From: Atrina japonica
Taxonomy: Eukaryota > Mollusca > Bivalvia > Pterioida > Pinnidae
Direction of reading: 5' to 3'
Assembly (NCBI GenBank): GCA_030159075.1
Contig: BROG01000511.1
Span: forward strand, 124,001 to 188,000
DNA: 64,000 nt
Of the stretch, positions 23,064-34,819 are shown in pieces; positions within the stretch are counted from its first letter, which is position 1; every line of letters starts with the position of its first letter. The translations under genes were made by a program, and so were the position numbers. The notes beneath the pieces were generated by a model, which saw only the letters and a program-made list of their open reading frames with translations, did not search any database and was not told the origin of the DNA.

Positions 23064-23065
<2 letters not shown>

Positions 23066-23095
<30 letters not shown>

Positions 23096-23106
23096 ATAAT
23101 AATAAT
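23066..23106. repeat. (CAT)n then (AAT)n short tract
   Basis: About ten CAT units followed by a few AAT units. The poly-Asp peptide on the minus strand is an artefact. Confidence 0.93.
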
Positions 23107-23257
23107 ACTGTAATAAGGACAATGCATTTCTATATATTGCACTACTTTAACGCATATTTTACTTGAATAGTGAATAAAGCTCTGTTGTATTTTAATGTCA
23201 ATCACTATAACAGGTTAGGGAATTATATTGTCATTGACATATTGTAATAACAACTCT

Positions 23258-23385
<128 letters not shown>

Positions 23386-23499
23386 CTGGCTAAAGTTCCA
23401 GTACAAAAATTACACCCATTATTCAACATTTGATTAAGTTAAATTTTATTTATATATTCTTCTTCACTTCATTTGTCTAAAAGGGCACAAGAAAAAGCG

Positions 23500-23636
23500 T
23501 GTCAAAATTGGACACTAATCACCTACTTGTAATTAATAACTTGACCCGTGTAGAAATACTTTACACAAGGAAGAACATCTCTCTATAACTTGACCCGTGT
23601 AGAAATACTCAATGCAAGGAAGAACATCTATCTCAG
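23500..23636. repeat. Two-copy direct repeat of about 58 bp
   Basis: AACTTGACCCGTGTAGAAAT followed by a tract ending GGAAGAACATCT occurs twice in tandem (about 23539-23580 and 23587-23630), with CTCTATAACTTG at the junction. Confidence 0.75.
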
Positions 23637-23689
23637 GACATTTTTAGCATGTCCCGTTTACCCTATAAACCACAGTGTCACTCTTTTTA

Positions 23690-23836
<147 letters not shown>

Positions 23837-24216
23837 TTGTGAATGTTGATACAAATAACATACATTCATATATTACAAAATTTTCATTGCAACATTTGTT
23901 TTGATATACACCCCGTCAAGGTGTAAAAGAGGCTATGATTTATATTCTGTATTCCGAGAATATCGTCCGAATTATAGACGGAACAACATAACACGTGTTA
24001 CACGTGGGTACCTTTTCTCTTGATTCAAATGCATGTACTGCCACAGATAACAAAGTACGTGCTATTTAAATCTCTTTTATGAAATTTTGTTTAAATATCC
24101 AATTTTATATCAACAAAGAACAAAAAATCGTATTTTGTTTGTGTGTTTCATATTCATAAATCATAAATTGTTTCGTTCCACTTATAAATTATTTTTGAAT
24201 AAGAGTCAAAACTTAC

Positions 24217-24448
24217 CTCTTCTAGGTGATGCCTCGTTAACGTATGGACTCACTTCTATACTGTACCCCGCTGGTTGACGTCTGGGCCGGATTCCATTAT
24301 GCCCGGGTGTCATTCTATAGTTTCTATTTTGAAGATTGTCATACTGACAAAATGTAGAAGGTGCTCCTGAGCTGTACCCGTCACATTGCAGAACAAAACA
24401 CATGTACAAAATTACCAATACCGATATATCCATAATTAGCATATTCAT
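24217..24448 (-). CDS. First coding exon of a secreted reeler-domain protein (partial gene)
   Basis: Starts at ATG 24448 (in-frame ATGs also at 24442 and 24433). A hydrophobic leader, MDISVLVILYMCFVLQCDG, precedes GYSSGAPSTFC. Then come MTPGHNGIRP and AGYSIEVSPYVNE. The order GAP, Cys, PGH, then Y-x-I-x-V fits the N-terminal half of the reeler domain (PF02014), as in reelin, insect defence proteins and ferric-chelate reductase-like proteins. The donor AGAAGAG|GTAAGT ends the exon in phase 1, matching the exon at 8589-8850. The rest of the domain must lie to the left on the same strand, and I could not find it. A TATA-like box lies 124 bp upstream. Function is unknown; extracellular or immune-related roles are usual for small reeler proteins. 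Confidence 0.78.
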
Positions 24449-24571
24449 ATCGCTGAATTAACTTGTTAAATATTTACTAAATGAAAACTGATATGAAGTC
24501 CTGAGTAACTATTTTTACAAATGTTGGAAGGGATAAGTGATTTTTCTATGTTCGCCGGAGGCATAAACCTG

Positions 24572-24581
24572 TCTTTTATAT
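24572..24581 (-). promoter_or_regulatory. Candidate TATA box for the reeler-domain gene
   Basis: CATATAAAAG on the minus strand, about 124 bp upstream of the first ATG at 24448. Transcription would start near 24545 and give a 5' UTR of about 100 nt. Seen by eye only, in AT-rich DNA. Confidence 0.4.
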
Positions 24582-25195
24582 GAAACCTATGACAATGTTG
24601 GCTTCTTTACATACAAAAATCTACAACGTTGCCCTGATACAAGTAATAAGAACGAAGGTTAGAAAGTCCAAATTGACGACATTTGATTGGCTGGTATGTC
24701 CTTTTGTACCTTAGAGGAATTAAAACGTTGATACTGGTGGCGATAAATTCGTAAATGAACTAAACAGTGCATGTCACGTTTGATGAGGGAAAGATGAAAG
24801 GAAAAGACAGACAATTGAGTTTGTCAACATGGAGAAATTTGGCATGAGGTTGTCGAAGGTGTCATATCCGTAATGATATGCGCGGGGGTGAACGCGTATA
24901 TTAAATTTGCGTATAACCAAATATATAACAATAAATATGTCAATAAGGAAATTACTGGAGTTACTATTTATTGTGCAAAAATAAAATAATGTTTTTAGGC
25001 AATTTTTTTCTATATATTATTACGAATTATAAATATTCCGAAAATTCGTTGTTGGTTTCAGTTTAAAATTTCTCTCCTGAAAATATAAAGAATAATAATT
25101 TCTTCCTCATTGCAGTCTGTATATCACTATTACAGTGATTGAGAATGATGTATAACAAACAGTTATATATCAAAATATCCGAATGAAAATAAAAC
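24582..25195. other. Spacer upstream of the reeler exon, nothing else recognised
   Basis: No coding exon or known repeat was seen. Confidence 0.4.
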
Positions 25196-25229
<34 letters not shown>

Positions 25230-25376
25230 TATCACAATAATTATAAATATCAATATCATCATCATCTTCATCAATATCTTTATCATCATCATCTACAATG
25301 TTCAAGATTATAATTGTTCTTGGTGTTATTATAATAATTATTATTGTTATCATAATTATTATTATTACTATTATTT

Positions 25377-25410
<34 letters not shown>

Positions 25411-25480
25411 CATTATTATTATTATTATTATTATTATTGAAAATGTCGACGTTGTTGATATAATATATATATATATATCA
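25196..25480. repeat. Cluster of (TAA)n, (ATC)n, (TTA)n and (TA)n tracts
   Basis: TAA at about 25196-25227, ATC/TTC-rich at 25250-25292, TTA at 25325-25438 and TA at about 25462-25478. The isoleucine-rich frames on both strands are artefacts. Confidence 0.93.
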
Positions 25481-25841
25481 TAGAACCCACAGGAGCCCAA
25501 CTATAAACAGCGTTACGGTCATGTTGTCAATCTTTGTTTTTATTTTATTGCATTCTTGACACAACACAAACAAATGACTACGTCCGCAAAATGTTGATAA
25601 ATGGTCATAGAATCGTCACACAATGTGTCTGCTGTCCAATGATGACGCGCGATTTCTCTCCTATATTTACTAAATGGTTATTTATTATGTTACATATTGT
25701 GGCCGCAGAAGAAACGATATCGAATTCTATAATATGTTTCAAAACGGACATTACCCGAACGATGGTTGCTAAATCATCAGGTGTTACTAAATACAGTATA
25801 GATCTCACGTGTGAACATTGCTGTCACGTGTTCAAATATAC
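25481..25841. other. Spacer, nothing recognised
   Basis: Overlapping open frames on both strands (25534-25872 plus, 25605-25808 minus) have no recognisable domain. Confidence 0.4.
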
Positions 25842-26342
25842 ACTTAGTGATGCATATTTTATACACCCTTAGCGATACTTAATATTTACTTAAAAATGCT
25901 TATTTTATATACCCTCAGCAATACTCACTGTATATTTAACAATGCTTATTTTACACATCCTCAGCGATACTCACTATATACTTAACAGTGCTTATTTTAT
26001 ACACCCATAGCGATACTCATTATATACTTAACAATGCTTATTAAATAATATCCTTAGCGATACTCACTATATACTTAACAGTGTTTATTTTATATATCCT
26101 TAGCGATACTCATTATATACTTAACAATGCTTATTTTATATATCCTTAGCGATACTCACTATATACTTAACAGTGTTTATTTTATATATCCTTAGCGATA
26201 CTCACTATATACTTAACAATGTTTATTTTATATATCCTTAGCGATACTCACTATATACTTAACAATGTTTATTTTATATATCCTTAGCGATACTCACTAT
26301 ATACTTAACAATGTTTATTTTATACACTGTTAGTGATGCTCT
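25842..26342. repeat. 46-bp minisatellite
   Basis: About ten head-to-tail copies of a 46-bp unit made of TTAGCGATACTCACTATATA and CTTAACAATGTTTATTTTAT plus ATATCC. Confidence 0.95.
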
Positions 26343-26348
26343 CTTTAG

Positions 26349-26364
26349 AATAATAATAATAATG

Positions 26365-26417
<53 letters not shown>
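26349..26417. repeat. (AAT)n microsatellite
   Basis: AAT tract with a GAT interruption, directly after the 46-bp minisatellite. Confidence 0.95.
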
Positions 26418-26419
<2 letters not shown>

Positions 26420-26639
26420 TTTTTTTTGATAAGTTTTTATTTTATAATTCAATTCAAATAAATGTAATATTCACTTGATTTATGGTCGACAATTTAAATT
26501 CTAAATGTAATATCATGGTTGTAAACGTTTACAAAGTCTGCAAATCAACCGATATAGATTTTGCATAACCGTATCAAAAGCTTTATTAATTGTCATCCAG
26601 ACTAATTTGTTTGTAGATTATTATTCTAAATGCATTTGT

Positions 26640-27300
26640 TTTACTTTAAAAAGAGACGAATTACTGAAGAATTTAGCAATATCTTTATACATGTAATGGT
26701 CTTTGAGCCACCAATGAACCCCCCCCCCCCAACCGAGGAGATTTTGAAAAGTATATTTTTCTAAAAGTTTATCAAAAATATTACAAAGTGAGCCATATGT
26801 ACACTCAAGCTGTTGGGTCGTTAAGAAAACCAATTTTTAAAATTCGAGAGTATGTATTTCTGAAAGCTTATAAAAATGATACAAAAAGTCCTGTTAGGAC
26901 TCAGCCTGTGTACCAGTTTTGGGGTAAATCAGTAGAATTTTTTTTTTTTAATTGCTGAAAATGGCAGCCCTTAATTAATTCTCCATTTAAGGTCTTTTTA
27001 CGCACAAAATAAAAATCATTGATTATCAAATTTCGTGTTTTGGGGTACAAACCATGATAAATTAACAAAACTGAGAGAAATAGGAAGATTTAAAGTAATC
27101 CATTATTATGGTTCCTTTTTAAGATAGAGTAATGGTTGTATAGCTGGTATCTTAAATGATAAGTATTGGTACATAAAACAATCAATTTTTCCGCAAAAAA
27201 GTAGTTTTTTATTGTATGCTTTTCTGGAAGCTTATAAAAATGCTACAAAATGAGCCATATATCAAAACTAACAAAATATCTCTGAAAATTTAGAAACCTG
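26640..27300. repeat. Diverged dispersed repeat, three related blocks
   Basis: Variants of GCTTATAAAAATGCTACAAA followed by ATGAGCCATAT occur near 26765, 26865 and 27225, so this unique-looking DNA contains an old local repeat. It also has a C11 homopolymer at about 26716-26728. Confidence 0.5.
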
Positions 27301-27334
27301 AATCAATCCTTCATTTATTGCAACCTTCAGCAAT

Positions 27335-27960
27335 ATAAAACATCTCAAATACCAAGGTATAAATCTTTAGGATGTCCAGGACAAAATTAATTATTAAATT
27401 CATGTGTGCATCAAATGTGGTGTTCTGGACTCAAAACAAAATGTTTAAACAGAATTCTATCTTTTTAAAAAATATATATATAATTTTGGCCACTGATAAA
27501 AATCTGGTTTTTGTGATAAAATATAAAAATCACCGATACCAAAGTATTTTTCTTCAGTATGTCCAGGACACACATACAAATCCCCACTAGGGTCATTTCG
27601 CATTAAGTGGGAAAGTTTGCCAGTTTTCTTGCGGAAGGTCGGTGGTCTTTACTGGGGTTTCTCGTCCACCAATAAAAAAAAACTGGACGCCATCATATGA
27701 CTGAAAAATTGTTGAGTATGGCGTAAAACAAAAAATAAAAATAAAAATCACATACAAATCTGGTGAATACTGGACAAACACGGTGGGATCAAGTGCCATG
27801 AAGGAGTAAACATTCCCTGTTAACCGATCACACCTGGCGTGAACCCACAATCAAATTCAAACGCAATAAGTGAGGAACACACCCTCATCACAATTGGTAC
27901 AGTCGACTCAACAGCCGCTATGGAACAGCAATTCGACATTTCATTTAGTGAAACAATGTT
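27335..27960 (-). mobile_element. Family A tail(s), minus strand, interrupted by a SINE
   Basis: The family A 3' end occurs twice (AAATACCAAGGTATAAATC at about 27348 and GATACCAAAGTATTTTTC at about 27534). The copy then continues after a SINE insertion with CAAATCTGGTGAATACTGGA, GTGGGATCAAGTGCCATGA, ATCACAATTGGTACAG and TTCATTTAGTGAAACA, up to the boundary with RT-derived sequence. Confidence 0.82.
27584..27740 (+). mobile_element. 5'-truncated SINE with a 12-bp target-site duplication
   Basis: Carries the SINE body (GGGAAAGTTTGCCAGTTTTC, CTGGACGCCATCATATGAC, TGTTGAGTATGGCGTAAAAC) but no tRNA-like head, and has a short AAATAAAAATAAAA tail. CACATACAAATC is found just before it (about 27570) and again just after it (about 27749) within the split family A copy. 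Confidence 0.8.
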
Positions 27961-28044
27961 AGGTACATTCAAATACCAGTCTTTTGACTCCAGAAGTACA
28001 TACGTTTATAACTTTGATATTAATATGTTTATAATATTGAGAGT

Positions 28045-28315
28045 CGTGCTTGAGATCAACGTTCCGCAAATTTTACAGACGATTTCGTGACCTTGTTAGT
28101 GATTGTTGTGTTTCTGTGAGTGAGTCTTAAGTTGCCTGTTTGGTGTCGGTTGTTGGGTTGTCCGTGTCGGTTGTGATGGTGATTTGTGACGGGGAATGCT
28201 TCCTTCGCCATGGCGGCCGATCTCCAAAGGTCTGTGTTTGTCCAGTGTTTACCGGATTTGCATATTTTTACCTTGATATCCTGAATATTAATACTTTGAA
28301 GTCTGTGATTTCTAT
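28045..28315 (+). mobile_element. Family A tail with the C-terminal end of its RT
   Basis: Starts inside the RT C-terminus: the frame STFRKFYRRFRDLVSDCCVS at about 28049-28110 parallels the end of the 31-kb relic. It then runs through the tail (CAAAGGTCTGTGTTTGTCC, TGATATCCTGAATATTAA, TTGAAGTCTGTGATTTCTA). It is adjacent to and in the opposite orientation from the previous copy. Confidence 0.8.
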
Positions 28316-28334
28316 GTTTCATGTTTGTTTGTTT

Positions 28335-28645
28335 GTTTGATTGTTGTTTTACATTCCGTCAAAAATTGTTCACTTATATTGAGGTGTTACCAGCTTCAGG
28401 TGAAGTTCTACAATGTTTTCCTGTGCTATGAACTGATGCAATTGCAGTGAGGTTTTTTCACGTGCCACGCCTTCCGCGACACGAAACCTCGGTTTACAGT
28501 TTCATTCGAAAGACATGTGATTTTTACTTCGTGTGCTGAGGTACAGTCACTAACATTTTTCAAAGTCTTTAGTGTGACCCGGTCTGGGAATCGAACCACA
28601 GATCTTCCGCTTTCGTGTCCTACGTTCTACCACTTGACCTCTGTA
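28335..28645 (-). mobile_element. Dispersed repeat resembling a second SINE-like family
   Basis: Contains TTTTACATTCCGTCAAAAAT, a CTTATATTGAGGTGTTACCAG block, TTTCACGTGCCACGCCTTCC and CGACACGAAACCTCGG. These resemble a repeat I recall as common in bivalves. Near its end, TGGGAATCGAACCACAGATC resembles an inverted tRNA box B, followed by CTACCACTTGACCTCTG. Strand assignment rests on that box B. Confidence 0.55.
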
Positions 28646-30079
28646 AGTGGTATATATTTCATTGTACATTGTAGAATACGCTACATCTACATGTAAGCAC
28701 TTTCTTGGGCTTATAACTTATATTACTGCATTGAAAATGTTACTACTAGGAAGTGTCAATCAAGCCATTGATAACAAAGCTGCCGCATAGTAAAAGCTAT
28801 GCTAATATTGTAAATTTTCTCCAGAGTGTAAATGAAGATGGTTGACATATTGTGTTAGGTCTGTATAATTTGAATATATATTTAAACAGTTTTTTAATTA
28901 AAAATATCCAATTAATCAATTTTTTCAGTTTTATCATTAATATTTATGAATATGCAAATTAGATAATCAGCATATAATATATGACTATCAGGTAAAATAA
29001 GATATCGCAAGATTTCATTTGACAGCAAATTTATTTACCTCGGGTGAAAATTGACCAAGATATAGCATGTTATATAGCTAGGTATATGTATCAATGAGCA
29101 AAATCGTAGGGTACCATAATTTTAAACCTCAATTACGTCTGAATGCCTCAATAGCTAGAGTGTTAAAATGGCTTAAATGTATATGGGATAATTTAGTTTC
29201 GGAAAACGTGCGTCAACAAACTATATATATATATATATATTTACAAATTTCAGCCTTCAAAAAATGATTTTGACACCAAAACAAAGATTGTTAAAGACAC
29301 TAATACTTATCATTTATGATACACACATTGTATCTATCACTTACATTGCAAACAGAAATAAAAGATTCAAGACGAATTGATGCCTCCCATTTTCGTTGTT
29401 TTTGTTAATGTTTTCTGATTTTAACCGTAGATACGAAAATGCCGCAACTGTCAAAGTAATCGGGAGGACAAACACATTATTAGCCCGGGGACTGTAAGTC
29501 ATCTCACTTTGGTTACTTCTTTCTCTCTTGAATATCTGAGTGATATGCTCTTTTCTATTTTGTAATACCAATCAATAATTGTATGTAGGGTTGAAGGGTT
29601 GGTTCATACATTATGTTGACATAATATTTCAAATAAATGATTTTCTATGTTCAGTACAAATCAGTGCAGTCCTCTGCTGACATGGGTGGGGAAACATGAT
29701 CATATACACGTGTTACCTTCGCTATGAATGTTTTCTACCTGTTACACATTTACAGTACTCCCGTCTTCCCTTTTAATCAATTATGTATGTTGTTTAATGT
29801 TCACGACTTGTCATATCTATAGAGACAGGCAGTAAACAAATGTCTGTAAATATCATTCTCTCTGTGATAATCGACGATTGTAGCACCCACGTATAGCGTT
29901 TAATGTCTGGGAACCTTGATGAAAACATATGTGGTTTATGATAAACGACTGATGTCATATTCATTTGTTTATTTACTTCAGTTTAATTAAAATGCGTTTC
30001 AGTTACTTTAAGTACGTTTGTATACCAACCACTTAACCATAGAGCAGTCTATGACGCAATGTATAGAATTAATAAATAT
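28646..30079. other. Spacer, nothing firmly recognised
   Basis: AT-rich DNA with a 20-bp TA run near 29222. A minus-strand frame at 29341-29571 includes a hydrophobic stretch (VFVLPITLTVAAFSYL), but there is no family match or splice support. Confidence 0.4.
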
Positions 30080-30150
30080 TGGAAAACCCGGATCTCTGGA
30101 AGACCCAGAGCTGTGATCAGGGGTCATTGGGGTGTAACTATTGGAGTAGA
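30080..30150 (-). mobile_element. Family A tail fragment
   Basis: Short minus-strand piece with CGGATCTCTGGAAGACCCAG and GTGATCAGGGGTCATTGG. Confidence 0.6.
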
Positions 30151-30860
30151 AAGTAATATCGTTATGTCGAAATCGGATGAATCTAAATTCCAGTTATGTC
30201 AATGTTGTACTACTGGTTCCGATTTCCATGAATAGAAATTTTTTTAATCAATTTAAATATAAAGTGAAATCAATGCTTTTAAATGAAAAATTCTGTTGTT
30301 CATTTAAACTTATTCATTATTAATTATACGTTTATAACTTCTCTTCATTATCAGTCAAAGCATGAAATTGATTAAACATTAAATATTAATTGAAAATTGT
30401 AGGCATACTAAATCAAGACGTTTGTTAGAATTTGGGTTAAATATGGACATTTTTACATAGATATATAACACCAAGACCTGCTTTGGTTACCTAATCGATT
30501 TACTACAATGTATTGATTATATAATAACGTAAATTTGAGACAGTTGTAAGTTTAAAATAATTGTTTATTAAGATTAATAAGCCAGAAATCAATGTCGGTA
30601 TCTATAATTTCTTTAATCATAAACTCATTGATATATTAGAAATGCTGAATAAAAAGTAAGTCAAACGTCAAATTATTATTTCTTCTGTGTGTATGTTACA
30701 CCAAAATGTTCCATTTATGAGATAAATATTGTTTTGTTCAAGCTTAAACCTATTTTTAGGTTGAGAATTTTACTGCCTGTTATCGACAATTTGTTCATTT
30801 GAAATATTGACAAAATCTATTTTTACTAAGAAATACTTGTTTTATCTTATTAATATAAAA
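30151..30860. other. AT-rich spacer, nothing recognised
   Basis: No gene or known repeat was seen. Confidence 0.45.
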
Positions 30861-30864
30861 AATC

Positions 30865-31085
30865 TCAGATACCAAAGTATAAATTAATAGAACGTCCAAG
30901 ACATAAATACAAATCCGGTAAAAATGGACAAACACGGACCTCTGGAAACCAAGAGATGGGATCAGGTGCCATGGAGGGTCACACCCGCCGTGAGTCCACA
31001 GTCAAGTCCAATGAAACACGTGAGAAGTGAAACCTCGTCCCAATTGGTACAGACGTGTCAACAACCACCAAGGCAACTCAACATT
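30865..31085 (-). mobile_element. Family A tail joined to its reverse transcriptase
   Basis: The tail follows the RT stop codon directly. Reading from the RT on the minus strand come GACACGTCTGTACCAATTGG, CACGTGTTTCATTGGACTTG, ACTCACGGCGGGTGTGACC, CCATGGCACCTGATCCC, AGAGGTCCGTGTTTGTCC and the end CTTTGGTATCTGAGATTTTT. This copy shows that the many short family A repeats are 5'-truncated 3' ends of this element. Confidence 0.9.
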
Positions 31086-31705
31086 TCACCCAGCGAAACA
31101 GAGTAATCGCAAACAAGACTATTATACCGACCGTAAAATTTGCGGAACGTTGACATTAAATGCGGTTTTCGATATCCCTGTGTCAATAATTTGTCAGTGA
31201 GTAGTTTACCTCTGTATATGAAATCTTCATATGTTGTACACACCCTGGCATATCGGATCGTCTGTGAAATACAAACTCCATATGCGGTGGACTGAAGGAT
31301 ATTACTACTTAAATGTGGAAAATTTATGATGGGAAAGCCGAAACAGTCGCATTTGTCGTATAGCTTAGTTGCTAATTTCCCGTCTGTATCTATATTAAGT
31401 AAAATGTCTAAATATGAAGCGTGTGTGCTTGATTCTGTTGTATCATTAATTTCTAGTTCGCTGGGGTATATCACATTGACATATGTATGAAAATTGTCAT
31501 TATTACTTGACAAAACGTCGTCGATATATCTAAATGTCAAATTAAAGGACACTTTTTCTTCTTTTGATTCAGCAGTTTCTGAATGAAGTCTGCTTCGTAT
31601 GCATAAATGAACAGGTCGGCCAAGAAATAATAATTGGTTCCTATAGGAATGCCGACAGTTTGTTGAAAGGCCACGCCTGTGTGCACTTTTATTCAGTGTA
31701 ATCAT
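31086..31705 (-). pseudogene. Reverse-transcriptase relic, best-preserved copy of the family A retroelement
   Basis: The conceptual protein contains the RT catalytic box FRYIDDVLSSNNDNF, then the HASYLDILLNIDTDGK box, FGFPIINFPHLSSNIL, AYGVCISQTIRYARVCTT and a C-terminal LMSTFRKFYGRYNSLVC. Upstream in another frame, TVGIPIGTN and LADLFIYAYEADFIQKLL match the RT motif before the catalytic box, so a frameshift near 31555 separates the two parts and the copy is dead. The box order and the Y-L-D-I box suggest a Penelope-like element (my inference). No endonuclease is visible nearby, because the copy is 5' truncated. Confidence 0.88.
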
Positions 31706-32085
31706 AGATCTAATTTCAAATTCATCTGAATTGATTTATATTGTATTATTATGTCTTATTTTTAGGTTAGCCCGAAATACTACAATTTTAATTACATTGA
31801 AAAAAATTTAATGGTATAAAATTTCGCACAAGGTTAGTTATAAATTGTTTTTTGATACTTCATAAGTGTGATGTGTTATATTGACGGGTATTTAATTTCA
31901 CGATATTTTCTTTGTCCGCAAATATAACAAAATTAAATCTCCTAGCATAAAAGCAACTATACAGTATACAAATTAGGATTAAAAACAGTTATAACTGGTT
32001 TAAATGGCATTAGCTGCACAACTTCAAAAGATGTAAATACACGTAAAAATGTTGGATATATATTTTTTTCACAAATTGAAAATTA
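31706..32085. other. AT-rich spacer, nothing recognised
   Basis: Between two family A copies. No gene seen. Confidence 0.4.
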
Positions 32086-32089
32086 CCTG

Positions 32090-32285
32090 TTCGAAAGTTG
32101 TTGAGTCGCCTGTACCAATCGTGACGAGGATCTATTCCTCACTTGGTTGATTGGAATTCCACTGTGGACTTGCGGCGCGTGTGACCGATCAACAGGGGAT
32201 GCTAACTCCTCCATGGTACCTGATGCCATCTCTGGATTTTCTTCTATACATCCTGAATGGTAAACCTTTGGTATCTTTGATATTC
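32090..32285 (+). mobile_element. Family A tail
   Basis: Plus-strand copy with GAGTCGCCTGTACCAATCGTG, ACTTGCGGCGCGTGTGACC, CTCCTCCATGGTACCTGATG and the end CCTTTGGTATCTTTGATATT. It lacks the CCGTGTTTGTCC block, probably an internal deletion. Confidence 0.8.
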
Positions 32286-32476
32286 ACGTTTAAGGCTTTG
32301 CCATTTACACATGACCAATTATAATCTAGGCAGAACTGTGTAGGTTCATATATAGCAAATAATGTTAAATAATTCAACTGCCAAATATCTGTTTCTAGAA
32401 TGCTTCGGAAACTTCCATTGCAAATGGAAGAGTCACTTATTTGATTACAAAATACAGATATAATCCAACTCAATAA

Positions 32477-32740
<264 letters not shown>

Positions 32741-33449
32741 ACTTTATTTTAAGAAAGTGAAATTCAATTACTACAATGACTAGATTTTACATTCACTTGA
32801 GGCCTTCTGTGAGTATTATGTAACACAACATAACACAAGTATACATGTTTATCAAATAAATGATATTGTTGGGTCATAGTCATGATTATTAAGGTTTAAA
32901 GGATATACAGTGTGTGCATTAAAATACAATTAAGATGACATTAGCTGTGTTTACCAAAATAATCTAAGTAGTAAAAAGGAAATTGTTTAAAAAAACATAG
33001 CTAATGTCCCTTTAAAATTATAATTTTATGATGAAATATTTATTTATTTGACTCTTAAAACATGCTTGAGAAATAATTTTTCTTTAAAAGTTTTTACATA
33101 GTTTAAGCATCTTATATCACGAGAAATACTGTTCCATATCATTTCTGCAGAAATTTGAAGAAATTGTTTGTAAGTCCCATAATTAGGTTTTGGGATTTTC
33201 AAGTTTGTGTTCGTGGTAATTCATGACCAGCTGATGTATAATTAAAATTATTTTTAAGATGAGGTAGATCCCCTCCATTTAAACTTATTATTATTATTTA
33301 TTATTTATGCTCATTCGATATTCCATTCTTGTTTGAAAATCTAATCATTTTAATTACTTAAACTAGTTTAAATTTTAGGTGATGCAGCACTACCGTATTA
33401 GGTTTACACTTGCCTGTATGATTGTTCCTACTTCTCGTCATATGCATCA
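32741..33449. other. Spacer, with an end resembling dispersed family C
   Basis: No gene seen. ATAGCTAATGTCCCTTTAAAA near 32996 resembles the end of the family C repeat at 36.9-37.2 kb and 48.8 kb. Confidence 0.4.
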
Positions 33450-33540
33450 TGTTGTGTGGAAGACAAAAATAATCTCTACATATTTATTTTGTTTCGGAAC
33501 TATATATGTATTTTAAATTCGAGTGGAGGAAGTCTAATTG
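33450..33540 (-). mobile_element. Family B fragment
   Basis: GTTTCGGAACTATATATGTA, then TTTTAAATTCGAGTGGAGG and AAGTCTAATTG, match the inverted family B copy near 59345-59410. A family A tail abuts it at 33541. Confidence 0.6.
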
Positions 33541-33845
33541 TCTGTATAATAGTCTTGTTTCAGACTACTCTGTTTCACTAAGTGAAATGTTGAGTTGCCG
33601 TTTCGTTGGCGGTTGTTGAGACGTCTGTACCAATTGTGACGAGGATACACTCCTCACGTGTTTCATTGGACTTGACTATGGACTCACGGCGGGTGTGACC
33701 GGTCGACATGGGATGCTTACTCCTCCATGGCACATGATCCCACCTCTTGGTTTCCAAAGGTCCGTGTTTGTCCATTTTTACAGGATTTGTATCTATGTCC
33801 TGGACATTCTATTGATTTATACTTTGGTATCTGAGATTTTTTATA
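33541..33845 (+). mobile_element. Family A tail, long copy
   Basis: One of the most complete tails: TATAATAGTCTTGTTTCAGA, TACTCTGTTTCACTAAGTG, GAGACGTCTGTACCAATTGT, ACTCACGGCGGGTGTGACCG, CTCCATGGCACATGATCCC, CCGTGTTTGTCC, GTCCTGGACATTCTATTGAT and the end CTTTGGTATCTGAGATTTTT. Its 5' end matches sequence just after the RT relics. Confidence 0.9.
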
Positions 33846-34129
33846 CTGAAACGATTGTCTTGAATTTGTGTCAACTGGCTTAGACAGTTGATGCTATGTT
33901 TTATGGGCCGCATTCCTTGACTGCAAAAGTTATGCATGCGTAAACATGCCTGGGTTTTATTCAACCGCATGGTAACATGGACCTCAGTGCATTAAATGAC
34001 AATTTTTGTCCTGGCAGTTGACATATAGTCGACTTATTTATAAAACATGTTAGTCAACGATGCGAAAACTTCTGACCACAAACAATTATCTACAAAGAAT
34101 AGTCCAGAAAAGAATTTACAATTATAAAT

Positions 34130-34245
34130 ATCAAATATTATACCAAAGTTATATTATTATGTGCATACTGGACAAACACGGATCTCTGGAAAATACAGGG
34201 GTAGAAGAAGGTGCCATGGAGGAGTGACTGGTCATACTGTCCGCT
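34130..34245 (-). mobile_element. Family A tail fragment
   Basis: Minus-strand copy with TGGACAAACACGGATCTCTG, GGTGCCATGGAGGAGTGAC and TGGTCATACTGTCCGC on the plus strand. Confidence 0.75.
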
Positions 34246-34304
34246 GTATTAACTACTCTTCGATACGATATCCACCTCTAAATGTTCCCAAGGTCTAGTT
34301 GAAT

Positions 34305-34485
34305 TTGAATATTGTTTTACGCCACATTCAAAAATAGTTCAGCCTTATGGTGGCGGAGTGATATAGTAGCGAAATAAAATGGCAAATTTCTCACACAATC
34401 AGCGTTTCAGCGGCACTCGATCCCAGCTGACTAGAGGTGAGAAATTTCAAAATCAAAGAGCAATTCTCTTACCATTCCGCCATGG
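34305..34485 (-). mobile_element. SINE, diverged copy
   Basis: Inverted SINE: the end TTGTTTTACGCCACATTCAA, then CTTATGGTGGCGGAGTGAT, then CACTCGATCCCAGCTGACTA as a decayed box B. Confidence 0.65.
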
Positions 34486-34819
34486 AGGTCGTATTTGACG
34501 TTTTTTTTTCAGTAAGCTGCTTAGCAACTGTCATCTGGCATCAACTTATATACAGCAAATATTCGGAAAGTGAAAATCAGGAATCAAAAACAAATATCAC
34601 GTGTCATGAGTTGCATGGATACAAAAATCAAAACCTCAGTGCACTGGTGTCAATCATAGTGCACGTTTAAATTTGTAGCAGGTCGGAAGTAATAATTTTC
34701 TGTAAAGCTTTCAAAAATGGATAGCCGTAATACCAAGGCTATTACTAGCGATATTTCGTATCGTTATGTTATCTGCATTCCAACATCTGTTTAGTGATTT
34801 GGTATGATTTAATTTTGAA

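Noticed and set aside
29341..29571. Minus-strand frame with hydrophobic VFVLPITLTVAAFSYL
   Set aside because: Could be a membrane segment, but no family, start or splice context supports a gene.
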